Shown: positions 51,401-62,099 of the stretch, piece by piece | Numbering within the stretch: position 1 is the stretch's first letter | Layout of the letters: every line of letters starts with the position of its first letter | DNA from: Davidsoniella eucalypti | Lineage: Eukaryota; Ascomycota; Sordariomycetes; Microascales; Ceratocystidaceae | Assembly: GCA_004009845.1 (NCBI GenBank) | Contig: RMBW01000010.1 | Coordinates: 372,001-436,000, forward strand | DNA: 64,000 nucleotides | Direction: 5' to 3' | The notes under the pieces: generated by a model | What the model saw: only the letters and a program-made list of their open reading frames with translations | Told to the model about the DNA's origin: nothing | The model's database searches: none | Position numbers and translations under genes: made by a program

Positions 51401-54400
51401 ACCGATGGGCCCATGACCATTGCCTTGCCGCTATCTCCAACTAGCTCCGAGCCTACAACAGTTCCTGCTACTTTTGAAGAACTAGCTCATGAGCTTCCTT
51501 ATGCCGATGATGCTTCCCCTGATGATGCTATCCCCGAACCCATCGTTACCGAGGCGCCTGTTGTGCTCCAAGAGGTCGACAATAACCAAGTTGTGTCTCC
51601 TATCGTTACTATCAAAGAGCCTATGCTTGAGAACGCTGTTTCTGTTCACGAAGAGCCCGCATACACCTTGCCACGAGATGATGCTGTTGAGAACATTGAA
51701 CTACCTTCGTACGAAGCTGCTATCGTCCCGGAGCCCATCGTTTCCGATGCCACTGGGGATGAAGAACAACCGACTATCCCCATGAATGAAGTCACTGACT
51801 TTGAACCCACCCCTCTCGATCAAGATTTTATCGACGAGGCCATTGTTAGCCATTCTTCTACCGCCGAACCTGTTTCTGAGCAGAGTGTCGTTTCCGAAGT
51901 TGAAGTTCTATCGGAACCTCAGCACGCCGTTACTCCCGACGAAGACTCTGTCCCTGAAACTGAGACTCAGGAACTACGTTCTATTCCTGAGCCTAGAGTG
52001 CCTTCTCAGCCTCAAGTGGACTACCCTGTCTCAGAGGAACGTTTCGATGGTGCACAGGAAGCCATTGAACCTGCTCCAGTCGATATGTCAGTGCAACAAG
52101 AGGTGCAGCCGGATTCTAAGTTGTCGCCAACGAGCGATACTGATGCCGTTGTTGAGGATGTTGATAGTGTCGGCGATGCCTCCATGATAGATCTTGTTGT
52201 ATCTGAGGCATTCGCTGATTCTACTATCGAGGAAGAGCATCCCGAAGTTGTTACGGAAGCCACTGGCCTGGTTGAATCTAGGGATGTGGTCGAAATCATT
52301 CCTTTGCCTGCCCTTCCTGTTGAGGAGCCTATTCCTGCATCGCCTAACGCTAGCGAGGCCACTTCTGTCAACTCTCCGACTTTGTCTAAGAAGGAACTCA
52401 AAAAGCTTAAGCGGGCTGAGAAAAGACGTCTCAATGCTCTCGCGGCTAAAGCCGCTGCTGCTTCCCTTGTTGCAGAGACAGCCGGATCCGTCCAAACAGG
52501 TCATGAAGTTGAGCAGCCAACTACCATCGCCGAGCAGCCTACCCCTATAGACGAGTCTCCCGCCACAATTGTTGCTCCGGTTGTCGATACTTCATTGCCC
52601 GAAGCCGTCCGGGATATTGATCATCAAGAAACAACTAGATCTTTCATATCCCCTATTGCAGACAATGAAGCTGACCCTGCAGTTGAGACTCAGGATGTTA
52701 CTGTTGAAGCTCCTGCTGTTCCCAACATAGCAGAGGAAGTTGATGTTGTTGAAGAGACTCCCGAGATTGCTATCGAGCTGCCCGAGATCGAAGAGATTGC
52801 CCAAGACGCCCAGGTTGAGGATGCTTCTCCCTTGATTGATACTGTTCAGGAGGTGGTACTGGAGTCCACCGCCGTCGAGTCAGAAGACCCTTTGTCTACC
52901 GATGATGCTCTTATTCTTAAGGTTGTCCACGCCAAAGACTCGCAGGATAATTTCATTGAACCAGCTCGGTATATACAGGAAGGCACTGAGATTCCCCAAA
53001 CCACCCCAGTATTTAGTCCTGCAGAGGTCCATAAATCTGTATCTGATGTGCTTGAGGAAGATGCTGTGTCTGTCCAAACGATTGCTAAATCGGTCTCCGA
53101 AGAGCCTGAAGAGCTACTGGTAATCGAACAGCTCTCTGTACAGGAGGAGCCCACCACTAGCGAATATCTACCTTTCGAAGATTCAGTGGTCATGAACCGG
53201 GATATTGTTGAGATTGAGGATGCCCCGCTCTCCACTTCTTTTGAGGCTACCCGTGAACAGCTTGACGTGCCTGAGCAGATTCCTATTTCTATGGGTGATG
53301 TTGAACATGTCATTGAGGATGACGCCCAGTATGTTCCTACAGTTGATGTTCCAGCTGAAGATTTCATCATTCAACACCAGTCTGCCACCGAGGAGATTTC
53401 TCTTCCAGAGTCTGAGTTAGTCGTTGAGGTTGCTAAGCCCATATTGGAATCTATCGTGGAAGAGACCATTGAACAGCCTACCGAACAACATCTAGTATCT
53501 CGTGATGTACCTATTGTCATTGATGATATGGACGATGATGTTGAGATCGAAGATATCACCGAAGCTGAAATCCCCTTTTCTGATAGAGCTGTTGAATACC
53601 TGCATCCACAGGCTATTATTGAAGAGCCTGCTGAGCAAGACCTGTCGACTTCACCTGACGCTACCCCTTTCATGGATACAGTCTTCACAGCTTCACCTCG
53701 TGCAGTTGACGAGATCGAGGCTTTTGAAGTTGCCGAAGATGTTCAAGCTGATACTGAGTCTATCCATGAAGAGTTGAACGTGGTCGACGAGATCACTGAG
53801 ATGCCTGAAATTGCTGTTCCCGTTGAAAGCAATAGAGAAGATAAGGATGAGAAAGAGCCTAACATCGCGGATCATGATGCCCATGCCGCCAATCAAGAGG
53901 TGGAGGCCCATCTTACCGAAGAGCTACTTCCATGCGATGATGATGATATTCCTTACCTCGACGACAACGAAAATCTTCCCGAGGAGCCTGTCTCCACTGC
54001 TGTGAAAGAAACAAGTGATATTGACACCCAGACACAGCCTGCCGAGAGCCAATACCATACCGAGACAACTCTAGTGCCATCTCAGGAGTTTGCCAGTGGC
54101 CTATTCGGCTCCATGGATTGGTCAAAGATGGTAGCATCTAGGCAGCCAATTACTCGTGATTATCACACAGACATCGCTGAATCTGCTGTGGTTGTTGAAG
54201 AATCTACCCCTGCTGCTGAAGAGCTTGCACCGGCCATCGAAGAAGTGCCTGTTCCTGAGTCTATTTCTGCCCCTATCGCCATTGAAGATCCGCAGACTTC
54301 TTCCAACACCCAGGCCAAGACCGACGATGCTCCTGTCTCTGCACCTCAAACACCTGTACAGACGATTCGCGATGACTGGATGCCTATGAACAACAAAAAG

Positions 54401-57400
54401 AAGAGAAGAAAGAACCGCCGCAAATCTTCAGGATCATCCATTTCTTCTATATCATCTGAAACTCGCGAGATCATCATATCTCCTGCTGTTCATGATGTTC
54501 CGCCCTTGCCTCCGCTAGAGCTCATTTCTGACAACAAGGTCTCCGTCGATGAACCTCAAGTTGTTGTTCAGCCCACGATTGCGGATCAGCCCATGTCCGA
54601 AGCTCCTGCTCCAGATATCGTCAACTCTGAACCTCAAGCCTCCCTTGGCACAGATATCGTTGTCCTTGAACCCGAAGTTTCCCTCGACACAGAACAAACT
54701 GGGTTGACTCCCCAGGAAGGTGAAAAGGAATCTTCCAAGTCTCTCGAGCCTCCCCATCCGATCACTGAAGAGACCCCCCAGACTTTCGAACAAGTTTCTA
54801 TAGTGGCTCCCGCTATCATAATTCCCGAAGAAGCTGTAGACACCAGCGATCTCATCAAAACTCCTCGCTTAGGTCCCGAGTCTATTCTGTTCAGTGAAGT
54901 GAATGAACCCAACTTTGATCACGATGATATTCTCGGCGATTCAGTTGATATATCCTTCTCTGCCCCGACTTCCGTTGTCGCAGAGAACTTTGAAGAGCCC
55001 GTTGTTGATAAGACTCCTCTGCCAATCGCTCCTATCGTTGCTGCCGTTGTCGCTACTGGTGCCATTATCGCTGCTACTAACGATTCCGACAAAGAGAAAG
55101 AGAAAGAGCCTGAAGCTGCTGAACCAGTTCTACTCACTGTCAAAGAACCAACGCCTTCTACATCGCGGGCTCCAACTCCAGGCGTCTCGGCCGAATTTGT
55201 CAACGACTCTTGGATGCCAAAGCCTAGCAAGTACAGACAGCGCCGTCGCTCGCGATCTCGTTCTCGCGGAAGTATCGACCTGTCCAAGGTTGATCTCAGC
55301 ATAGAGGGAATGATCACCTCACCTACGGATTCTCGTGGTCGCCTCAGTCTACCAATTCCTCGTGAAGTGGCCCTTGATCAAGCCAAGCCTGCCGAGCCAG
55401 AATCCTCTGATATGACTATCGCGGTCCCCGGTGCCTTTGAGCCTGGCGTCGCCGCCCCTCTTGAAGTTCTGGAAATGTCGCAACCTGACCGTGAAATTAT
55501 TGCCGAGAAGCCTATCTCTGAAGCCAAGCCTATTACTAAGCCTACCGAGACTGTGGTATCACCGTCAAAGATGTCAGGCTTCTCAAGCTGGCTGAAACCT
55601 CTTTGGGACTTCTCGAAGACTGAAATGCAGGCACCTGAAGCGTCAGCCAAGGAGGCTATAGCTGCCGTCGAAACTCCTACCGCTCTGCCTATTTCTGAAC
55701 CTGAACCCGTGGTTGAAGAGACAGTTGAGAAAGAGCCAGTCGAACCTTTGAAGGATGTCTTGCCTGATGAAGCCTTTGCTTCCGAGTCCCGTGATGTTAT
55801 GCCGGAGCTAGCTGTCAGTGAAGAAAAAGCCAGTGATGCTGCTAGAAGAAAGCGTCGAAGCCGGAAAAGTGCTTTGTTTGATACTAATGTCGACATCGAC
55901 GTTGACATTGAGCCTTCGGCCGTTTCTCCTACTAAACTTACCCTCGAGGCTCTGGACGAACATGCTAGACAAGTTTCCCCGCCTTCCTCGCCTGACAATC
56001 GACGAAATGCTGCTCCTGCCATGGCTGGCGCGATCTCAGAGCTTGCTCCCATGTCCGATCTCGAAACTGAGTACATTTCCTCTGAGCCTCTGCCTGCCCT
56101 TCCACCCCAGTTCTCCATGGTGCCGGATGATAACGACGATGAACTCGATTTCGCTTCATCCAAGTTCACGAAGCGCAAGAACAACAACAGACGCTCCCGT
56201 GGTGGTCGTCGCAGCCTCCTTCTCGACGTTGAGACTGTAGCGGAAGTGACCGAAGACGAGAGACCAAGGACCCCCCCGACTGTGCCGTCCGCTATCGACA
56301 CCTCATCATCGCCAAGCCGTATCAGAACCCTTCCGTCTCGTGACAAGGGCCGCAGTATGGAGTCCATCATCTCCGAATACCCATCTTCGCCACCACGCCT
56401 CAACGATGGCGCAATCTCGGTCATGCCCGACTACGATGATGAAATTGGCTCTGAAAGCAACTATCCCCACCGCAACCAAGCCCGCAACGCATCGTTCCTC
56501 ACTGAGATCTCAGAGACACCTTCTGACAGCGTGACGGGTGGCAACTCACAGTGGTGGAACAAGGACGAGGAAGAATCCAGTGACAAGCCTCTTGTATCGC
56601 GCATTCCCCTCAAGCTACCAGAGCAGTGCCCACGGACGCCGTCTCCCTCGCTAGTTCGGCCTGCCTCTCGTCAGCAGATGTATATGCATAGTCTGCGAAA
56701 CCCTGATGGCGAGAAGCCACGCCGTCCACGCGAGATCAGCTCGGGCAAAACAGATGAGCCACTGTTGGGCTTGCGCCGTGCAGGCAGCACCATATCGAAC
56801 CGCAGCATGGAGATCGAGCAGGCCGGTAAAACTGTGACCTGGCGACAGTCTTATGTAGCGCGTGCTAGCGAGATCGCCGATTTGTCGTCAAAGCTTTCGG
56901 GTGGTGTCGCTAGCATTGCTAGCAGATTTGGTGGCCAGGCAGAACTTGACAAATCCGCTGACAACACTGACTTAAGGCGCAAGGCGAGCAACCGCAGCCT
57001 CGCGTCGGAACGATTTGACTTGGGGGATTTGAACGAAGAGGATTTGCTAGAGAATAGTCTGAAGAGTATGACCAGTGAGGAAGCGATGAAAAAGAAGAAA
57101 GATATGGAGGAGAGTTGCATCAATGATTTGATCGCGCGTATCAAGGCCCAAGGCCGCGCCCAAGATATCATCAAGTGTGTCGAGAGCACTGTTGGCCCTG
57201 ACGACGACACACCACACAGCCGTGATACATCGACGTCGCCGTCTTCGGCTGCCGCGGAACGCAAAGAACAGCGCAACGAGAACCGAGACTCGACGCTCCT
57301 ACGCCGGATTCCGAGCCACTTGGATCTCGATGGCGATACGAGCGTGGTCGACTCGACCATCAACTCTGACGACGGCCTGCTAGCCCGCTCGCCGCCCAAG

Positions 57401-58459
57401 TCTGCAAGCAAGATTCTGGCGCCACTAACTGAAGACCCCTGCGAGCCAACCATTGGGGTCCCGGCGGTGTTTACTCCCAAGCGATCGAAGCGCTATTCGT
57501 TCGATCGCCCGGCGTCGCCATTCAGCCACCAGCCTACGAGTTTGTCTACGAATATTGCTACTACACGCGATGCCACATCTAGCCTCAGTGGAGAAGTCGC
57601 CCGCCGCGACAGTAATTCTACGCTTAACAAGATCGTCCTGCCCAAGGAGGGAGACCGATGTGCCACGCCGCCTCCCCGCGTACGCTCGAGAAACTCTATG
57701 TACCGCGACCCTGACAAACGCCTAGGTGCTAACCCGTACCAGGAACGCTCTTTCATCGAGTCCCCGCTGGGCTCCCGCACGCCCAACCTGCACCCGCCGT
57801 CCCCAAGCCGGACCGGCCCCGAGCCTCAGAAGGGTCGCGAAAGCCCAGCAGCTGTAGAATCGTCAGGACGTCTTCTCACGTTCAACGAGCGTGTGGCACC
57901 CATGCCTGATGTACCAATTGGTAACATGAACTCTTGCGCCTTAACCGGCCCCCGTTCCATTTCGGATACCTTTGGCACGCCCCGACGGTCTACTACTATG
58001 CCGCTGAACAACGAGGACCACGCCGGTAGACGCTTGCTTGGCCGGTCTGCATCCAACATCAGCCTGGTTCGCCAAGGCACGCCTCCTCTACTTTCTGCGC
58101 GCCCTGGTTCGTCGGGCGGTCTAAATCCACGACCCCTGCGTCGCAAGGGTCAGATCCAGACATCAGTAGCAGGCCTGCGAGACAGCCACAGCCATAGCGA
58201 TTTAGCGACGGCTGCTTCAGCTGCAGGCGATAAGAGCAGACAGTTTCTAGGCGAGCCGTTCGAAATCGAAGCCAACCAAAACCAGGGCCCTGTCGCCAAT
58301 GAGGGACGCGTTCGTTCCAAAGACTCTACAGCGCCGCCTACCAAGGAACCTGACCAGGTGTGCTATGTAAGTGATAATTTGTTTATTATTCCCCTGTTCT
58401 GCAGCCCCCTAGCTCTTAATTTCCCCTACACGAACACTATTTTCCCTACGCATGGCTAG
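36412..58459 (+). CDS. lah: Giant Leashin-type Woronin body tether (fungal 'involucrin repeat' protein)
   Basis: Leashin (LAH) proteins tether Woronin bodies to the cell cortex and septal pore. I infer this identity from size and architecture. Exons: 36412-41037, 41097-49881, 49958-50086, 50229-50606, 50829-50927 and 51027-end, about 7,149 aa. Phases agree at every junction. The fifth intron (50928-51026, 99 nt) leaves the frame open if retained; its GTGAGT donor, TACTAAC branch and CTGCAG acceptor argue that it is spliced. Residues 1-800 are Pro/Gln- then Ser-rich with basic patches; 815-1110 form a long Arg/Glu/Gln helix or coiled coil. From about 1540 the chain is acidic (Glu, Val, Pro, Asp), interrupted by short Lys/Arg-rich islands and Ala-rich hydrophobic segments. 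The last 900 residues are more Ser/Arg-rich and perhaps better conserved. The 3' end is uncertain: a GTAAGT at 58367 could splice to 58405 or 58460 and give a different tail. Confidence 0.75.
38848..39750 (+). other. Coding segment for the charged helix / coiled coil of the giant protein
   Basis: About 300 residues (roughly 813-1113) are almost only Glu, Arg, Gln, Lys, Ala and Leu, with ER/EER/RQ patterns (for example EEERRLRKQAEKERQIQLEE). This is a single alpha-helix or coiled coil and in DNA looks like a degenerate GAR/CGY repeat. It is followed by a hydrophobic Ala/Val/Ile segment (39769-39831). Confidence 0.8.
45282..45623 (+). repeat. Three tandem 114-bp (38-aa) repeats in the giant gene
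   Basis: Three in-frame units of exactly 38 codons follow one another at residues about 2938-3051. Shared positions include a VVVET-like strand, S-x-EH, a FENEEHF-like motif and a DAA ending. Units two and three are closest (both VVVETS and EEHF), so the duplication is recent relative to the rest of the acidic region. Confidence 0.8.
46671..46925 (+). repeat. Degenerate short ESV/EPV repeat tract in the giant gene
   Basis: About 85 codons of four-residue periodicity: EPxx units change into ESVH, ESVH, ESVA and ESVV units around 46808-46900. The DNA shows repeated GAATCTGTT-type words, pointing to growth by slippage. Confidence 0.7.
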
Positions 58460-58929
58460 TTTAGCCCGCATTCTTCCGGCCAGCCAGTCAGATCGGCCAT
58501 CAGTCCACCCACTGTAATCGATCCCTTGCCCGCTCTAGGTCTCCACTATTCTGGCCATTTCCCATTTCCCATTTTATTTTTGCATTCCTTGCGGCCCAAG
58601 CAGCAAGCACCTAAACAGGTAGTTAAGTAGTTGCTTCAGTGCAAAAGCCCCAGCCACCCTCCAATTGCCATAGCTTGCCCTCTTTTTCTTTTCTTCCTTT
58701 TTTTTTCCTCTTTGTTTTCCCTTCCTTTAGCCACGCCACGCCTTAATTCACCTTAATCCATCGCCTATTCATCACCCCAATCCGGCTGTTCCATTCCCAT
58801 TATCCATTATCCTTTATTCCATTGTTCCCCGTCCATCGCTGCCGTCGAGCATTCTTTAGTTCCATTGTCGTCGACTTCTTATTTCCGCTGCTGCTATTGC
58901 AGTTCTCGACCCCCAACAAATAACCAACC
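58460..58929 (+). promoter_or_regulatory. Short intergenic region: end of the giant gene and promoter of the coiled-coil gene
   Basis: Only 470 bases separate two genes on the same strand. It becomes strongly pyrimidine-rich from about 58680 (runs of T and C), typical of a core promoter and leader. It may also contain the true last exon of the giant gene, because frames from 58460 remain open for a further 57 codons if an acceptor TAG at 58457-58459 is used. Confidence 0.5.
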
Positions 58930-60390
58930 ATGATGCTAACAAGCTACCACCGCTTCCAGGAAGGCAGGGGTGACGCTCAGATGGGCTCTCCCATTTCTGC
59001 CGGCCGCCCCATTCCGCACTCCATGCGTCGTCGCCAAAGCATGCAGGTGATCGAGCTGACCAGCCGAGTCGATCAGCTGCTCGAGGAGAATCAGTCCCTG
59101 ATGGAAGAGCGCCAGAATTTCAAAGTCGATATTGCTAGACACGCTGCTGCTATTCTGACCGAACGCAACGCCGAGATCGACACTCTCAAGCACAACCTTA
59201 TCCAAGTGCGCAAGGAGCTGGTCCGTATCCGCGAAGCCAACGCTGGCCTCAAGGAGTCCAACAACGAACTCGCTGCCAAGAACAACGAGTCTGTCCGTGA
59301 AATCGAGCGTAGCCGCACTATCCACGCTGACGTCGACAAGGCCATCCGTGATCGTGACCAGGAAATCGCCAGCCTACGTACCAAGTTGGACGAGTCTCGC
59401 CACCGTATCCGCGAGTTGCAAGCCCAGATTCTCTCCGGCGCATCGAACGATCCCGAAAAGTATCTTACTATCTTTGGTGAGGACCACTTCGACAACCGCT
59501 GCAACCAGCTCTATCAGCATGTCCAGCAGTGGGTGCTACGTTTCTCCAAGTTCTCTGACATGAGCACTTGCCGCCCAACTCTAAACATCCACGATGAAAA
59601 GATCCTCGATCGCCTTGACAATGCTTTGCTTGATGGCACCAATGTCGATCACTACCTCCGTGACCGTGTCAAGAGACGTGATGTCTTCATGTCTGTTTCT
59701 ATGAACATGATCTGGGAGTTCGTCTTCACCCGCTTCCTCTTCGGCATTGACCGTGAACAACGCGGCAAGCTCAAGCAACTCGAAAAGCACCTCATCGAGG
59801 TTGGCCCCCGTGCTGCTGTTCGTCAGTGGCGCGCCATCACTCTCACTCTACTTTCTCGCCGTGAGAACTACCGCAAGCTCCGTCACCAGGACACCGAGGC
59901 TGTTGTCCAGGCTGTCCTAACTACCTTGACTACACTACTTCCTCCTCCGTCACACCTGCAGTCTCAGATCCAGTCACAACTTCGCCGTGTCATGCATGAA
60001 GCTGTTGATCTGTCAATCGAGATGCGCCGCCAAAAGGCCGAGTACAAAATGCTGCCGCCTGACTTGCCAGAGTACGATACCGAGGGCGAGTTAGTTGAGC
60101 CAGTGCTGTTCCAAGCTGCTACCATGCATGTTGTCAACCAGGACAAGCTGTCCGAGACTCCTGAGCAACTAGAAGCCCGTAAAGCTATCGTCCGCATGGT
60201 TCTTTTCCCCATGGTGGTCAAGAAGGCCAATGATCTCGGTGAGGGCGATGAGGAGATCCGCGTATACCCTGCGCAGGTCATCTTGTCCAGCTCACGTAAA
60301 AGTTCTACGGGAACTGCTCAGTCCAGCGAGACTGGCGGTGTGTCTGTGCACAGCCAAATGCCACCTGATGATTCCCAGGCCAGCTCATAA
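58930..60390 (+). CDS. Conserved-looking coiled-coil protein of unknown function
   Basis: A single 486-codon frame without introns starts at the first of two adjacent ATGs (CAACCATGATG). Residues 1-35 are flexible. Residues about 38-170 form a coiled coil with heptad-like Leu/Ile and many Glu/Arg/Lys (VDQLLEENQSLMEERQNFK, LKHNLIQVRKELVRIREA). Residues about 175-440 look globular and helical with aromatic motifs such as LYQHVQQWVLRFSKF and MIWEFVFTRFLFGIDREQR. The tail is Ser/Thr-rich. The globular part reminds me of an uncharacterised fungal family sharing the FGxDREQR stretch, for which I know no established function. It lies just downstream of the giant tether gene on the same strand, but nothing in the sequence links their roles. 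Confidence 0.85.
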   Translation: MMLTSYHRFQEGRGDAQMGSPISAGRPIPHSMRRRQSMQVIELTSRVDQLLEENQSLMEERQNFKVDIARHAAAILTERNAEIDTLKHNLIQVRKELVRIREANAGLKESNNELAAKNNESVREIERSRTIHADVDKAIRDRDQEIASLRTKLDESRHRIRELQAQILSGASNDPEKYLTIFGEDHFDNRCNQLYQHVQQWVLRFSKFSDMSTCRPTLNIHDEKILDRLDNALLDGTNVDHYLRDRVKRRDVFMSVSMNMIWEFVFTRFLFGIDREQRGKLKQLEKHLIEVGPRAAVRQWRAITLTLLSRRENYRKLRHQDTEAVVQAVLTTLTTLLPPPSHLQSQIQSQLRRVMHEAVDLSIEMRRQKAEYKMLPPDLPEYDTEGELVEPVLFQAATMHVVNQDKLSETPEQLEARKAIVRMVLFPMVVKKANDLGEGDEEIRVYPAQVILSSSRKSSTGTAQSSETGGVSVHSQMPPDDSQASS

Positions 60391-62099
60391 ACATGATGTG
60401 CTGAGTTCATTGTTTACTTTCTTTTTCATCTGCGCTCTTTGTTCTTTTGGTGCCTCCAGTCGCCCTCTATCTTTCTTCTTGACCTTTCGTCGTCATATTT
60501 GTACAATTTTTTTTCGCCGTTTCTCTTCTTGCATGAAGTGGGTTCGTCTTGCATATGCAAGCTCTTCATATATGGCTCTTTATATTGGTCCGCTTTCGCC
60601 GTCTCTTTCCATGACTACCACTACCCCATTACCACCTTCTGATGCCTCGGCTTTCTGACATGCGTCTTCCTTGACCGCTACTCCCATAAAAAACATCATT
60701 CTTTCTTCTAGCTCGTTTTTCCCCTTTTGCCTAACTACTGCTTCTACTCGTATATGCACTTTTGGTGGCACAATGGAAGAAAGATGCTGTTGTGCATCTG
60801 CATTCAATTTATTGGCAGTACAAGCTTTATTATATATCAGTCTTCCACGGGATTTTCGCCTCTGCAGGCTCTTATGATCCAATGGTTGAGTTGACATTAT
60901 CCAAGCCGCATCTGCATGCATGCTCGCTTCGGGCCTAGTTTTTCTATTGAAGGTGGCCTCTTTTATCTTTGTGCCATCTGCAACCTATCGTCATTTTCTG
61001 CAGTTCACTCACAATTGGGCATATCTCATCTTAACCAATATTGCTTGCCATTATCGCCACTACATATACCACTTCTTTCCACCATTACATGCTTGCTTGC
61101 AGCAGGATTTGATTGCTTTTATTTTATTATTTTCTGTTCTTTTTCTTGTCTGGTATTCTTCGGCGTTTTATTTTTCTTTTCAAGCACAAAAAAGATATCC
61201 CTTCTTCGTTTTCGACTATCTTCTTTCTTCCTGGAACACCGAAATCATTCACACAAAGGCAAAAATATACTTCACTTGAACTGCGAGGCGCCAAATCACA
61301 GTAATCAAGTTTTGTATTATTCTTCGAGATGACATCTACTCAGTCCTGATTATACTTCTTATTTTGTCTTGTTCTTTCCAAGGTTTTATTTTCTTATCTA
61401 TCTTTCCGTCTTGTATCTTATTTTCATTTTGTATGTTTGGCCATCTTTCTACAGTTTCTATTATCTGTTGGTTTTTATCCTCGCGCATCCATCTTTTCTT
61501 TACGACCCGTCACGATTATCTATCTTCTCGTATATCTCTTTTTAGTTCTATCTATTTCTACATCATAATACACGATACTTTTTTCTACACACAAACAAAA
61601 GTTCCTAGTCTCTTCTATATACATGATCTTAAACGTGAGATATTATGAATGAAATTCTTATTGTATCAATTTTTATAGATTTAGATACAACGTACTACTG
61701 TATAATTAAAATTCCACTTTTTGTATCAACTTATAGAACTCCAGAAGCTAGTGCCTCCTTGGTGGCTTTAGTGGTCTCTTTATTAGTCATGGATGGCCTA
61801 GCATAGTTAGGGTTAACACAGTACCAGTAAACTTGCCTTTCTTTTAGCATCATAAGAAATGGTCCCCTCTTGATTATCTCTTATTTGTTATTTCATGATA
61901 TTCCAATGTTTTAATCCAATGCTTATATATGTTTATATAAAGATAAGCTTCGCTTGAACCTTGTTTCCCCTCATCTGCTCTTCCCCAATATTATACCCCC
62001 TTCAGTGCTCGGCGAATTCTTGGTTGAAGATCCAATATATAGTATGTAGATATGTAACGTGGTTTTTTTTCTTTGAAGTTATCGTAGTTTTGGGTATTA
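60391..62099. other. Convergent intergenic region
   Basis: T-rich 3' UTR of the coiled-coil gene runs to perhaps 61600, then AT-rich sequence leads to the 3' end of the minus-strand transcription factor. The several overlapping plus frames here read as Phe/Ser/Leu-rich low complexity and are not genes. No RNA gene seen. Confidence 0.6.

Noticed and set aside
55378..56424. 348-codon antisense frame inside the giant gene
   Set aside because: It mirrors the Ser/Asp/Glu-rich coding strand; long antisense frames are expected opposite biased codons, and no start or splice context or recognisable domain supports it. The same applies to the antisense frames at 48416-49021, 52846-53370 and 56851-57480.
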